Source of the DNA: Bradyrhizobium hipponense
GTDB taxonomy: Bacteria; Pseudomonadota; Alphaproteobacteria; Rhizobiales; Xanthobacteraceae
Direction of reading: 5' to 3'
Assembly (NCBI RefSeq): GCF_008123965.1
Contig: NZ_VSTH01000030.1
Coordinates: forward strand, 1 to 53,221
Length of the DNA stretch: 53,221 bases
Shown: positions 35,871 to 45,534 of the stretch, in pieces
How positions within the stretch are numbered: position 1 is the stretch's first letter
Layout: each line of letters opens with the position of its first letter
The notes under the pieces: model-generated
Seen by the model: only the letters and a program-made list of their open reading frames with translations
Told to the model about the DNA's origin: nothing
Database searches by the model: none
Program-made: the position numbers and the translations under genes

Positions 35871-37181
35871 TTACTGATAGATCGGAAACCGATCGGTGAG
35901 CGCCTTGACCCGTTCCTTGATCGCGGCCTCGACCAGCGGCGCCTTGCCGTCGGACGATTGCGCGATCGCGTTCAACACCTCGGCGATCATGCCGCCGACC
36001 TGCTGGAATTCAGCGACACCGAAGCCGCGGGTGGTCGCAGCCGGCGTGCCGAGCCGAATCCCGGAGGTCACGAAGGGCGATTCGGGGTCGAACGGAATAC
36101 CGTTCTTGTTGCAGGTGATGGCGGCGCGGACCAGCGCCTTCTCCGAGGCGTTGCCCTTCAGGCCTTTTGGCCTGAGGTCGACGAGCATCAGATGATTGTC
36201 GGTGCCGCCGGAGACAATATCGAACCCGTGGCTCTTGAGCGTCTCGGCCAGAGCCTTGGCGTTCTCGACGACGTTCTTCGCATAGACCTTGAAGTCCGGC
36301 CGCAGCGCCTCGCCGAAGGCCACCGCCTTCGCCGCGATCACATGCATCAAAGGTCCGCCCTGGAGGCCCGGGAAGATCGCCGAGTTGAGCTTCTTAGTCA
36401 GCGTCTCATCATTCCACAGCATCAAACCGCCGCGCGGGCCGCGCAGCGACTTGTGCGTCGTCGTGGTGGTGACGTGCGCATACGGCACCGGCGAGGCATG
36501 CGCGCCGCCGGCGACGAGGCCGGCAAAGTGCGCCATGTCGACCAGCAGATAGGCGCCGATGCTGTCCGCGATCTCTCGGAAGCGCTTGAAATCCCAGGCG
36601 CGCGAATAGGCCGAGCCGCCGGCGATGATCAGCTTCGGCTTGATCTGCTCGGCCTGCTTAGCCACGGCGTCCATGTCGATGATCTGGTCCTCGCGGCGCA
36701 CGGTGTAATGCGCGGCCTTGAACCACTTGCCGCTCATGTTGACGGGCGAGCCGTGGGTGAGATGGCCGCCAGCCGCAAGGTCGAGACCCATGAAGGTATC
36801 GCCGGGCTGCAGCAGCGCCAGAAACACCGCCTGATTCATCTGGCTACCGGAGTTCGGCTGCACGTTGGCGAAGTTCGCGCCGAACAGCTTCTTGGCGCGA
36901 TCGATCGCGAGGTTCTCGGCGACGTCGACCCACTCGCAACCGCCGTAGTAGCGCGCGCCTGGATAGCCCTCCGCATATTTGTTGGTCATCACCGAACCCT
37001 GCGCTTCCAGCACAGCGCGGCTGACAATGTTCTCGGAGGCGATCAGCTCGACCTCATGGCGCTGCCGGCCGAGCTCGCCCTTGATGGCGGCGGCGATTTC
37101 CGGGTCGGCCTGGTCGAGCGGGGCGGTGAAAAACGAATCGGGCGCGGAGGCGGACGCTGCAGAGTTCTTGGCGAAGGTCAT
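35871..37181 (-). CDS. glyA: Serine hydroxymethyltransferase
   Basis: A 436-residue PLP enzyme interconverting serine and glycine with tetrahydrofolate. Signatures: [37 protein letters not shown], the PLP lysine motif [16 protein letters not shown], and [20 protein letters not shown] precedes ATG 37181; the open frame extends further upstream but without family homology. It begins the glyA-nrdR-rib string. No glycine or folate riboswitch is apparent upstream. Confidence 0.97.
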   Translation of the reverse strand: MTFAKNSAASASAPDSFFTAPLDQADPEIAAAIKGELGRQRHEVELIASENIVSRAVLEAQGSVMTNKYAEGYPGARYYGGCEWVDVAENLAIDRAKKLFGANFANVQPNSGSQMNQAVFLALLQPGDTFMGLDLAAGGHLTHGSPVNMSGKWFKAAHYTVRREDQIIDMDAVAKQAEQIKPKLIIAGGSAYSRAWDFKRFREIADSIGAYLLVDMAHFAGLVAGGAHASPVPYAHVTTTTTHKSLRGPRGGLMLWNDETLTKKLNSAIFPGLQGGPLMHVIAAKAVAFGEALRPDFKVYAKNVVENAKALAETLKSHGFDIVSGGTDNHLMLVDLRPKGLKGNASEKALVRAAITCNKNGIPFDPESPFVTSGIRLGTPAATTRGFGVAEFQQVGGMIAEVLNAIAQSSDGKAPLVEAAIKERVKALTDRFPIYQ

Positions 37182-37344
37182 CTTGCGAATATCTCCACCG
37201 CCGCAGCCTTTTAGCGGGCTACGGGCGGTCTGGTGTGGCGATCGGAAGCGGCGAGCGCGATCTACCACATTGCCCGCCCCCGGCCAAGTAGTTGCGGGTC
37301 GGGGCTGATATTTATGCAAGATATGGTGGCGCCTGGAGGAGGAG

Positions 37345-37370
37345 CCAGGCGGTCCTGTCGAACCGCCTGG
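37345..37370. other. Strong hairpin upstream of glyA
   Basis: A 9-base stem CCAGGCGGT (37345-37353) / ACCGCCTGG (37362-37370) with an eight-base loop. It overlaps a second possible stem (GCCTGG / CCAGGC, 37331-37350), so the two are mutually exclusive alternatives, an arrangement that could serve glyA leader regulation or simply transcription termination of the small gene upstream. Confidence 0.4.
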
Positions 37371-37385
37371 TCGCATCCTTTCCCG

Positions 37386-37409
37386 AAAAAGGTCCGCTTT
37401 GGACCTTTA
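37386..37409 (-). terminator. Terminator of the small gene pair
   Basis: Stem AAAGGTCC / GGACCTTT with a GCTTT-type loop, followed on the minus strand by TTTTTC. It lies about 40 bases beyond the stop at 37451 and before glyA. Confidence 0.7.
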
Positions 37410-37450
37410 AACGCCTCGCGCGGCCAGCCGATGGCGCCGGCCAAGCTCCA

Positions 37451-37672
37451 TTACAGCCCAGTATACCCCGCCTTCACCGGGTCCACGCTGCCGTCGAGCT
37501 GGCGCAGATAGGTCAGGCCGCACACCGTCAACCTGTGAGGGTCCTTCTCGCCGGCTTCCATCAACGTATTCAGGTAATTCGTGACCTTGGCACGCGCCTC
37601 CTCGCTCGCCGCCGCGGTGCGATTGGCGAGCAGGTCATAGGTCTGCATGATGCGGTCAATGGCAGCTTCCAT
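37451..37672 (-). CDS. Small conserved hypothetical protein (73 aa)
   Basis: A 73-residue soluble, mainly helical protein: EAAIDRIMQTYDLLANRTAA, then EEARAKVTNYLNTLMEAGEK and DPHRLTVCGLTYLRQLDGSV. ATG 37672 has AGAGGGTG upstream. It lies 37 bases after the 78-residue gene on the same strand and is followed by a terminator, so the two probably form one transcript. I do not recognise the family; no toxin, antitoxin or RNA-binding motif is visible. The longer in-frame extension runs across the upstream gene and is not real. Confidence 0.72.
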   Translation of the reverse strand: MEAAIDRIMQTYDLLANRTAAASEEARAKVTNYLNTLMEAGEKDPHRLTVCGLTYLRQLDGSVDPVKAGYTGL

Positions 37673-37709
37673 GGCACCCTCTGGTTCTTGCCGAGTTTGG
37701 GAGTTTTGA

Positions 37710-37946
37710 TCAGGCAACCGCTTTGGCCTCGGACTGCGCCTCGAACTTGAGGATGGCCTTGTTGGCCAGCCTGATCTTGTTGAATTCGCCGTTCTGGAAC
37801 AGTTTGACGACGATCTCGAGCAGGTGTTCGTCGGTGACGAGGCTGTCGGGAATCGCACCGGAGCGGCGAAGATAATTCGCGGCGATGGCATAGGCCTCGC
37901 TTACGAGTTCCACGTTCATCGCCCCCAAGCCACGCTCGACCAGCAT
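37710..37946 (-). CDS. Small conserved hypothetical protein (78 aa)
   Basis: A 78-residue protein, helical, with VELVSEAYAIAANYLRRSG, SLVTDEHLLEIVVKLFQNGE and FNKIRLANKAILKFEAQ. ATG 37946 has GGAGG eight bases before it. It sits between ldtR (whose terminator-like hairpin is at 38036-38074) and the 73-residue gene. Unrecognised; the helical pattern would fit a small adaptor or scaffold. The longer in-frame form starting near 38027 lacks a ribosome site. Confidence 0.72.
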   Translation of the reverse strand: MLVERGLGAMNVELVSEAYAIAANYLRRSGAIPDSLVTDEHLLEIVVKLFQNGEFNKIRLANKAILKFEAQSEAKAVA

Positions 37947-38035
37947 CGTCAGCCTCCGATCCGGAGGGGATAAGCGCCGAGCCGGGAACTCGTTCCTCCC
38001 GGCCAGAGATTTTTTTCGCAACTGCAAAAAATGGC

Positions 38036-38074
38036 AAAACGCACCGGTCCGGGCAAAGCCGGGCCGGCGCGCTT
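38036..38074 (-). terminator. Terminator-like hairpin after ldtR
   Basis: An imperfect GC-rich stem (CGCGCCGGCCCGG paired with CCGGACCGGTGCG, one wobble) followed by TTTTGCC on the minus strand, about 75 bases after the ldtR stop. Confidence 0.55.
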
Positions 38075-38146
38075 GGGGAAGTGAGGCACGTTCGGGAGGT
38101 TTGCCGGTCTTGTATGGGCCGGCTTGGCCTTACCGTCGAAATGAAC

Positions 38147-38665
38147 TCAGAGACGATACAGGATCTGGTCGGTCCAGAAGCGCTCGAGCCGATGCAGCGA
38201 CTTGTTGAGGGTCGAGAACTCCTCGCCCGAGATGCCGCCGACCTGCTCCACCGTCTTGACGTGCTTCTGGTAGAGAGAATCGACGATGCGGCGGACTTCC
38301 TGGCCCTGCGGGGTCAGGCGGATGCGCACCGAGCGACGATCGACGCGCGAGCGCTGATGATCGAGGAAGCCGAGCTCGACGAGCTTCTTCAGATTGTAGG
38401 AGACGTTGGAGCCGAGATAGTAACCGCGCGTGCGCAGCTCGCCCGCAGTCAGCTCCTTGTCGCCGATGTTGTAGAGCAAGAGCGCCTGCACCGAATTGAT
38501 GTCGGCGCGACCACGACGATCGAACTCGTCCTTGATGACGTCGAGCAGGCGGCGATGCAGCCGCTCCACCAGAGTCAAAGCTTCCAGATAGAGCGTCTGC
38601 ACCGAGCCCTGCTGGCCGGAGACGCGTTCTGCGGTATCTGCCGCGGTTGCGACGGCTTTCATCAT
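38147..38665 (-). CDS. ldtR: LdtR-type MarR family regulator
   Basis: A 172-residue MarR-fold regulator that in rhizobia and Liberibacter controls an L,D-transpeptidase and envelope stress genes. It has LYLEALTLVERLHRRLLDVI, then the domain core ADINSVQALLLYNIGDKELTAGELRTRGYYLGSNVSYNLKKLVELGFL and wing HQRSRVDRRSVRIRL. Neighbour DUF6163 is its usual companion. Two ATGs (38665 and 38662) are possible. A direct repeat GTCGAATAA/GTCGATAAA with an 11-base period lies just upstream. Confidence 0.9.
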   Translation of the reverse strand: MMKAVATAADTAERVSGQQGSVQTLYLEALTLVERLHRRLLDVIKDEFDRRGRADINSVQALLLYNIGDKELTAGELRTRGYYLGSNVSYNLKKLVELGFLDHQRSRVDRRSVRIRLTPQGQEVRRIVDSLYQKHVKTVEQVGGISGEEFSTLNKSLHRLERFWTDQILYRL

Positions 38666-39080
38666 GACACTTCCCCTGTTGTCGTTTTTATCGACACTTA
38701 TTCGACGAAACTTGTGTCCCGTCTGATAGGTGCAACTTAAGGGGGCCCGTTTGAAGATCGGCTTAAATAAGAGAATAAAGAGATCATGAATTTAAGACAG
38801 TGAATTGCGGATTAAGCCTGTCCCGCAAGGGCTTTTCGCAACCCTCTGTTGACCGTCGCAAGGTCCTGTTCACCCTCCGTCCGCCGCCTCTGTCGCATTC
38901 CAGTACAGGCCGCCCCGTTTCGAAACGCACGCGTAACGGCTGTGGCGGAATCCACGGAGTCAATGAAAAGTTACCGCAAATTTTAGGCAACCAACGGTCA
39001 ACCAAGCAGACACAACTGTGTCCCGGACGAGCGCAGCAAGGCAAGCGCAGCGCAGGAGAGTTCAAGCGATCAACAGCGCG
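38666..39080. other. Intergenic region between DUF6163 gene and ldtR
   Basis: 415 bases between two minus-strand genes. The part next to ldtR (38680-38800) is AT-rich and holds the repeat described above; the rest is ordinary sequence without a credible small gene. Confidence 0.4.
38680..38707. promoter_or_regulatory. Candidate autoregulatory site of ldtR
   Basis: On the minus strand, GTCGAATAAGT is followed directly by GTCGATAAAAA (11-base spacing, one helical turn), and the second word is part of an inverted repeat TGTCG/CGACA (38680-38696). It lies only 15 bases before the ldtR start codon, where a repressor would block transcription. Confidence 0.4.
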
Positions 39081-40768
<1,688 letters not shown>

Positions 40769-41070
40769 GGTAATTTGTCGTCCCAGCGGAGGCCGGACCC
40801 ATATCGCGTGATTTATTCGCGTGATTTATCCATGATGCGCAATATTGCTACCGGCGAAAGGATCTACTGACGTCTTCGCCAAACTGCTCCCTGGGATCAT
40901 GGGTCCCCGCCTTCCCTGGGGGGTAGCGGCACAACAGCGCGCCTCCTTCCTTCTCACACCCCGCCCCCGAATCGCCGGAATATTTCGGCTTGTTAATCTC
41001 GGCGCCCTTGGCACGTGAATGGCCTGTCACCATGTCCTGCCATGGGAGTTTCCCCTCGGGAGGACGGACT
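40769..41070. other. Intergenic region with tandem 13-base duplication
   Basis: 302 bases between hemB and the RDD gene. It contains a perfect adjacent duplication of TCGCGTGATTTAT (40804-40816 and 40817-40829) and a remnant of a common GTCGTCCCAGCGGAGGCCGG-type repeat near 40778. No gene is evident. Confidence 0.6.
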
Positions 41071-41622
41071 ATGTCGTATTCGGACTCGGGCAATTCAGGT
41101 CCCCAAGCGGACGCTTGGCGCAGCGACCGCGGGGTTCATGCCTATGATCCCTCCTTGCATCCGGAACTGTTCCGCGGTGTCGCGACCCGGCGGGTGTTTG
41201 CATTCCTGATCGACATGATCGTGATCTCGGTGCCGATCATCCTCGGCTACCTCTTCATCGCCGTGTTCGGCGTGGTCACGCTCGGCCTTGGCTGGATGTT
41301 GTTCTGGCTGGCCTGGCCGGCCTCCGTGATCTGGGCCATTGTCTATTACGGCGCCTGCATCGGAGGTCCCCACTCGGCGACGCTCGGGATGCGGGTCATG
41401 GATCTGGAGTTGCGAACCTGGTACGGCGCACCCGGCTATTTCGTGCTTGGCGCCACGCACGCCGTGCTGTTCTGGGTGACGGTCTCGTTCCTGTCACCCT
41501 TGGTGGTCCTGGTCGGGCTGTTCAACGGCCGTCGGCGCCTGCTGCATGATTTCGTCTTGGGAACGGTCATCATCAACAATTCCGTCCGGGCGCCGCTGCC
41601 TCAGGCCGCCAGGAGCTACTGA
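41071..41622 (+). CDS. RDD family membrane protein
   Basis: A 183-residue protein with the RDD signature (FRGVATRRVFAFLIDMIVIS), three to four membrane segments, and SATLGMRVMDLELRT. RDD proteins are multispanning proteins of mostly unknown or transport-related function. GGGAGGACG precedes ATG 41071. Its stop codon lies in the first of three 14-base tandem repeats (41615-41656). Confidence 0.85.
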   Translation: MSYSDSGNSGPQADAWRSDRGVHAYDPSLHPELFRGVATRRVFAFLIDMIVISVPIILGYLFIAVFGVVTLGLGWMLFWLAWPASVIWAIVYYGACIGGPHSATLGMRVMDLELRTWYGAPGYFVLGATHAVLFWVTVSFLSPLVVLVGLFNGRRRLLHDFVLGTVIINNSVRAPLPQAARSY

Positions 41623-41656
41623 GTAAGCGCTACTGATCAGGAGCTACTGATCAAGG
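41615..41656 (+). repeat. 14-base tandem repeats over RDD stop codon
   Basis: Three units, each starting GCTACTGA, at 41615, 41629 and 41643, with an exact 14-base period; the TGA stop of the RDD gene is inside the first. Each unit brings a further TGA-containing word. Degenerate related sequence continues toward the bpt gene. Confidence 0.8.
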
Positions 41657-41769
41657 ACCTATCAACCAGGACCGACTAAACTGACTGATCTGACCTGCTG
41701 AGCAGACCGATTGACCGAGAGCTTTCGTAGCGCGATGCTGACACACATTTCGGAGGCCCACGACGTCCC

Positions 41770-42546
41770 TTGACCCAGCACTCGCGCGACACCCCGCAGT
41801 TTTACCTCACTGCCCCCTCCCCCTGCCCCTATCTGCCGGGCCGGCATGAGCGCAAGGTGTTTACGCACCTCGTGGGGGAGCGTGCCGGCGACCTCAACGA
41901 CCTGCTGACCCATGGCGGCTTCCGCCGCAGCCAGTCGATCGCCTACCGGCCCGCCTGCGACCAGTGCCGCGCCTGCGTCTCGGTCCGCGTGATCGCCAAC
42001 GAGTTCCGCCCTTCACGCAACTTCCGGAAGGTGCTGGCCCGCAACGCCGACATCATCGGCGAGCAGCGCAGCGCGGTACCGACTTCCGAGCAATATTCGG
42101 TGTTCCGCGCCTATCTCGACGCCCGCCACCGCCATGGTGGCATGGCCGACATGACGGTGCTCGACTACGCCATGATGGTCGAGGACAGCCATGTCGAGAC
42201 CCGCATCATCGAGTACCGCAAGCGCGGTCCCGACAGCGGCATCACCGGCCGCGGCGAGGAGCTGATCGCGGTCGCGCTCACCGACGTGCTCAGCGACGGC
42301 CTGTCGATGGTCTATTCCTTCTTCGACCCGGGACAGGTGAGCCGCTCGATGGGCACCTTCATGATCCTCGACCACATCGCCCGCGCCCGCCGGCAAGGGC
42401 TGCCTTACGTCTATCTCGGCTACTGGATCGATGGCTCCAAGAAGATGGACTACAAGGCCCGCTTCCTGCCGCAACAGCGGCTCGCGCCGTCAGGCTGGCT
42501 GCGCGTCGACGCACAGGGCGATGCTGCGTCCGAGCCGCAGGATTAG
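41770..42546 (+). CDS. bpt: Aspartate/glutamate leucyltransferase
   Basis: A 258-residue bacterial protein transferase of the N-end rule that adds Leu to N-terminal Asp or Glu of proteins for ClpS/ClpAP degradation. Family motifs: [17 protein letters not shown], the ATE-type [31 protein letters not shown] and [17 protein letters not shown]. No ATG fits; TTG 41770 gives the conserved [14 protein letters not shown] start, with GGAGG 13 bases upstream, so the start is only fairly sure. Confidence 0.92.
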   Translation: MTQHSRDTPQFYLTAPSPCPYLPGRHERKVFTHLVGERAGDLNDLLTHGGFRRSQSIAYRPACDQCRACVSVRVIANEFRPSRNFRKVLARNADIIGEQRSAVPTSEQYSVFRAYLDARHRHGGMADMTVLDYAMMVEDSHVETRIIEYRKRGPDSGITGRGEELIAVALTDVLSDGLSMVYSFFDPGQVSRSMGTFMILDHIARARRQGLPYVYLGYWIDGSKKMDYKARFLPQQRLAPSGWLRVDAQGDAASEPQD

Positions 42547-42550
42547 CTCT

Positions 42551-42666
42551 CCGTCATGCCCCGGCTTGACCGGGGCATCCAGTCCGTCGCGGCGTCTCGG
42601 CTCAATCACAACTGTCTCTGGAATACTGGGTCGTCCGGCCAAGCCGGACGACGACGGCCGTGGTGT
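42551..42666. repeat. Palindromic intergenic repeat, family C (copy 2)
   Basis: Two perfect hairpins: GCCCCGG-CTTGA-CCGGGGC (42558-42576) and GTCGTCCGG/CCGGACGAC (42630-42652, five-base loop). It separates bpt from the convergent mntH and can act as a terminator in both directions. Related to 5271-5396 and 33519-33605. Confidence 0.8.
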
Positions 42667-42668
42667 GT

Positions 42669-44024
42669 TCACCCGAACAACGTATCCGCCAGCAGCTTCA
42701 CGTTCAAAATCACGATGACGCCCGCCACGATCCACGCGATCGCGGCGACTGACGCGGATATTGCGAACTTGCCCATCTTGCGGCGGTCGGAGACGAAGCG
42801 GACGAGCGGGATGACGGCGAAGGGCAACTGCATCGACAGCACGACCTGGCTGAACACCAGCAAATCGGCGGTGCCGCGTTCGCCGTAGATCGCGGTGACG
42901 ATGATCACCGGGATGATCGCAATGCCGCGCGTGAGCAAACGCCGCGCCCAGCTCGGCAGGCGCAGGTCGAGAAAACCCTCCATCACGATCTGGCCGGCGA
43001 GCGTCGCAGTGACGGTTGAATTGAGGCCCGACGCGAGCAGCGCGATCGCAAACAGCATCGAGGCGATGCCGAGGCCAAGCAGCGGCGAGAGCAGCTCGAA
43101 AGCCTGGCCGATCTCGGCGACGTCGGAATGGCCGGTCTTGTGGAAGGTCGCGGCCGCCACCACCAGGATCGCGGCGTTGATGAACAGCGCCAGCATCAGC
43201 GCGATGGTCGAGTCCGTCGTCGCCCATTTGATCGCCTCGCGCCGGCCGGCGTCGTTGCGCTCATAGGCGCGGGTCTGCACGATCGAGGAGTGCAGATAGA
43301 GATTATGCGGCATCACGGTGGCGCCGATGATGCCGATCGCGATGTAGAGCATCTCCGGATTGGTGAAGATCTCCGTCGATGGCACGAAGCCCCTCAACAT
43401 CGCGGCAACCGGCGGCGCTGCCGCGGCAATCTGGATCGTGAAGCAAGCCGCAATCACGACCAGCAGCGCGATGACGAAAGCCTCCAGGAAACGGAAACCG
43501 CGGTTCATCAGGACGAGAAGCAGGAAGGCATCCAGCGCGGCAATCAATGCGCCGCCGATCAGGGGAATGCCGAACAGGAGTTTGAGCGCAATCGCGGTAC
43601 CAATGACCTCGGCGAGGTCGCAGGCGATGATCGCCGCCTCGCAGGCGAGCCACAGCATGAAGTTCACGGCCGGCGAATAGCTCGCGCGGCAGGCCTGCGC
43701 GAGATCACGATCGGTGACGATGCCGAGCCGCGCCGCCAGTGACTGGAGCAGGATCGCCATCAGGTTCGAGAGCAGGATGACCGAGAGCAGCGTGTAGCCG
43801 AACTTCGATCCACCGGCGAGGTCGGTGGCCCAGTTGCCGGGGTCCATGTAGCCGACCGAGACAAGATAGCCCGGACCGACAAAGGCGAGCAGCCGTCGCC
43901 ACCAGAGGCCGGCGGCGGGAATGGGGACGGTGCCATTCACCTCGGCGAGGCTCTTGGTGGTGGGTGCGTCGGAGCGCCAGCCGGCGGCGTCGCGGGTCGT
44001 CAGGTCGGGTGATCGGGCATCCAT
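42669..44024 (-). CDS. mntH: Nramp family divalent metal (Mn2+) transporter
   Basis: A 451-residue proton-coupled Nramp importer with about 11 transmembrane segments. It has [24 protein letters not shown] (the DPGN metal site in TM1), and the second site in TM6 ([21 protein letters not shown]). ATG 44024 was chosen because the family N-terminus follows; the frame extends to 44075 without support. A direct repeat of TTGCAACT lies 29-47 bases upstream and may bind a Mur/Fur-type regulator. Confidence 0.95.
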   Translation of the reverse strand: MDARSPDLTTRDAAGWRSDAPTTKSLAEVNGTVPIPAAGLWWRRLLAFVGPGYLVSVGYMDPGNWATDLAGGSKFGYTLLSVILLSNLMAILLQSLAARLGIVTDRDLAQACRASYSPAVNFMLWLACEAAIIACDLAEVIGTAIALKLLFGIPLIGGALIAALDAFLLLVLMNRGFRFLEAFVIALLVVIAACFTIQIAAAAPPVAAMLRGFVPSTEIFTNPEMLYIAIGIIGATVMPHNLYLHSSIVQTRAYERNDAGRREAIKWATTDSTIALMLALFINAAILVVAAATFHKTGHSDVAEIGQAFELLSPLLGLGIASMLFAIALLASGLNSTVTATLAGQIVMEGFLDLRLPSWARRLLTRGIAIIPVIIVTAIYGERGTADLLVFSQVVLSMQLPFAVIPLVRFVSDRRKMGKFAISASVAAIAWIVAGVIVILNVKLLADTLFG

Positions 44025-44052
44025 GGGCGGAGAATACCGAAATCGAACCTTA

Positions 44053-44071
44053 TTGCAACTCATTTGCAACT
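44053..44071. promoter_or_regulatory. Candidate metal-regulator site before mntH
   Basis: TTGCAACT at 44053-44060 and again at 44064-44071, an 11-base period, just before the mntH start. Manganese-responsive mntH promoters in rhizobia are controlled by Mur (a Fur relative); the TTGCAA-rich look is compatible but I cannot confirm the consensus. Confidence 0.5.
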
Positions 44072-44181
44072 GCATCTAGCGTTATCAGCTTCCCTTGCGG
44101 ACGCACTGTCGGGAAGCGGGTGGGTTTGGCCGGGGTCGGCGGCGGATACTGGCGCAAACGCGACTTTGCAGGATATGCGCT

Positions 44182-45426
44182 ATGTCAACGACGCCGAGTC
44201 TTCCCGACACCTTCAACCGCCTCGCCTGGTCCAACCTCGCGGCACAATCGGCCGAGCAGATCGCACTGGCCGCAGCCCCGATCGTCGCCGTGCTGACGTT
44301 CGGCGTCGCCGAGGGCCAGACCGGCCTGTTGCAGACCGCCCTCACCCTGCCCTTCGTGCTGTTCGCCATTCCGGCCGGCCTGCTCGCCGACCGCATCTCG
44401 CGCCGCTCGCTGATGGCGGGCGCCGAGGCGCTGCGGGCCGGCGCCCTCGCTGCCATCGTGCTCTTGCTCGCACTGGGTGCCCTCAACCTGCCTCTGCTGG
44501 CGCTGCTCGGCTTTGCCGCGGTGTGCGGCACCGTCGTCTACAGCGTGGCCGCGCCGGCCCTGGTGCCCTCGCTAGTGAGTTCGGACCTCTTGCCCGCGGC
44601 CAATGCCCGGATCGAGCTGGCGCGCACCATCGCCTTCGCCAGCGGGCCCGCGCTCGGCGGCGCCCTGGTCGGCTGGTGGGGTGCCAGCCCCGCGTTCAGC
44701 TTTGCCGCGGCACTTTCGGCGATTGCGGTCGTGCTGCTCTCCGGCATCTACGAGCCTCCCCGCGCACCCACGCCGCGTCGCCATCCGCTTCAGGAGATCC
44801 GCGAGGGCGCGGCCTTCGTGTTCCACCACAAGCTGCTGCGGCCGGTGTTCATCACCCAGTTCATCTTCAACACCGGCTGGTTCCTCCAGATCGCGGTGTT
44901 CGTACCCTACGCCGTACGTCATCTCGATCTGACTGCGGCCGGCGTCGGCACTGTGCTAACCATGTACGGCGTCGGCATGGTGATCGGCGCGCTGTTCGCT
45001 ACGCGGGTGATGACGCGCATCGCCTTCGGCACCGTGGTCGGCCTCGGCCCCGTCACCGGCTTCGTCGCTTCCGTCGTGATGGCACTGACGGTGCTGATCC
45101 CCTCGCCCTGGCTCGCGGGCCTCAGCTTCTTCCTGCTCGGCGTCGGACCGATCCTGTGGGTGATCTCGACCACGACCTTGCGCCAGTCCGTGACGCCGCC
45201 GCGCCTGCTCGGCCGCGTCTCCGCCATCAACATCATGAGCTACGGCGCCCGCCCGCTCGGCTCGGCAGTGGGGGCGACCGTCGGCGGGTTCTGGAGCGCG
45301 GAAGCGTGCCTCTATCTCGCGGCTGCCGTGTTCGGCGCACAGGCGCTGGTGATCCTCCTGTCGCCGGCGATGGCACTGGACCGGCAGCCGGAGATGGTGG
45401 AGGACGCAGTGCCGGTGCGGTGCTAG
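44182..45426 (+). CDS. MFS transporter (MFS_3/enterobactin-exporter-like)
   Basis: A 414-residue 12-TM MFS protein resembling the EntS/MFS_3 group: FNRLAWSNLAAQSAEQIALAAAPIV, GLLADRISRRSLMAGAEALRAGA, FITQFIFNTGWFLQIAVFVPYAV, and SVTPPRLLGRVSAINIMSYGARPLGSAVGA near TM10. ATG 44182 has AGGAT upstream; the longer frame is not supported. It is divergent from mntH; substrate unknown (export of a siderophore or drug would be typical). Confidence 0.88.
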   Translation: MSTTPSLPDTFNRLAWSNLAAQSAEQIALAAAPIVAVLTFGVAEGQTGLLQTALTLPFVLFAIPAGLLADRISRRSLMAGAEALRAGALAAIVLLLALGALNLPLLALLGFAAVCGTVVYSVAAPALVPSLVSSDLLPAANARIELARTIAFASGPALGGALVGWWGASPAFSFAAALSAIAVVLLSGIYEPPRAPTPRRHPLQEIREGAAFVFHHKLLRPVFITQFIFNTGWFLQIAVFVPYAVRHLDLTAAGVGTVLTMYGVGMVIGALFATRVMTRIAFGTVVGLGPVTGFVASVVMALTVLIPSPWLAGLSFFLLGVGPILWVISTTTLRQSVTPPRLLGRVSAINIMSYGARPLGSAVGATVGGFWSAEACLYLAAAVFGAQALVILLSPAMALDRQPEMVEDAVPVRC

Positions 45427-45433
45427 CCCTCCT

Positions 45434-45513
45434 CGTCGGTGCGAGCGTAGCGAAGCAATCCAGAAATCCCTCCGCAGAAAGACCTGGATTGCTTCGCTGC
45501 GCTCGCAATGACG
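45434..45513. repeat. 80-base palindromic repeat, family B (copy 2)
   Basis: Arms GTGCGAGCGTAGCGAAGCAA-type (45434-45463) and complement (45484-45513); same length and loop position as 28827-28906. It lies between convergent MFS and cyclase genes. Confidence 0.85.
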
Positions 45514-45534
45514 GAGCTTGTTGAGGCAACGAGC

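Noticed and set aside
35511..37214. A 567-residue open frame antisense to glyA and nrdR
   Set aside because: Shadow of two well-supported genes, with no recognisable motif.
40804..41656. CRISPR-like repeats
   Set aside because: The duplications have only two or three units with no spacers; they are simple tandem repeats.
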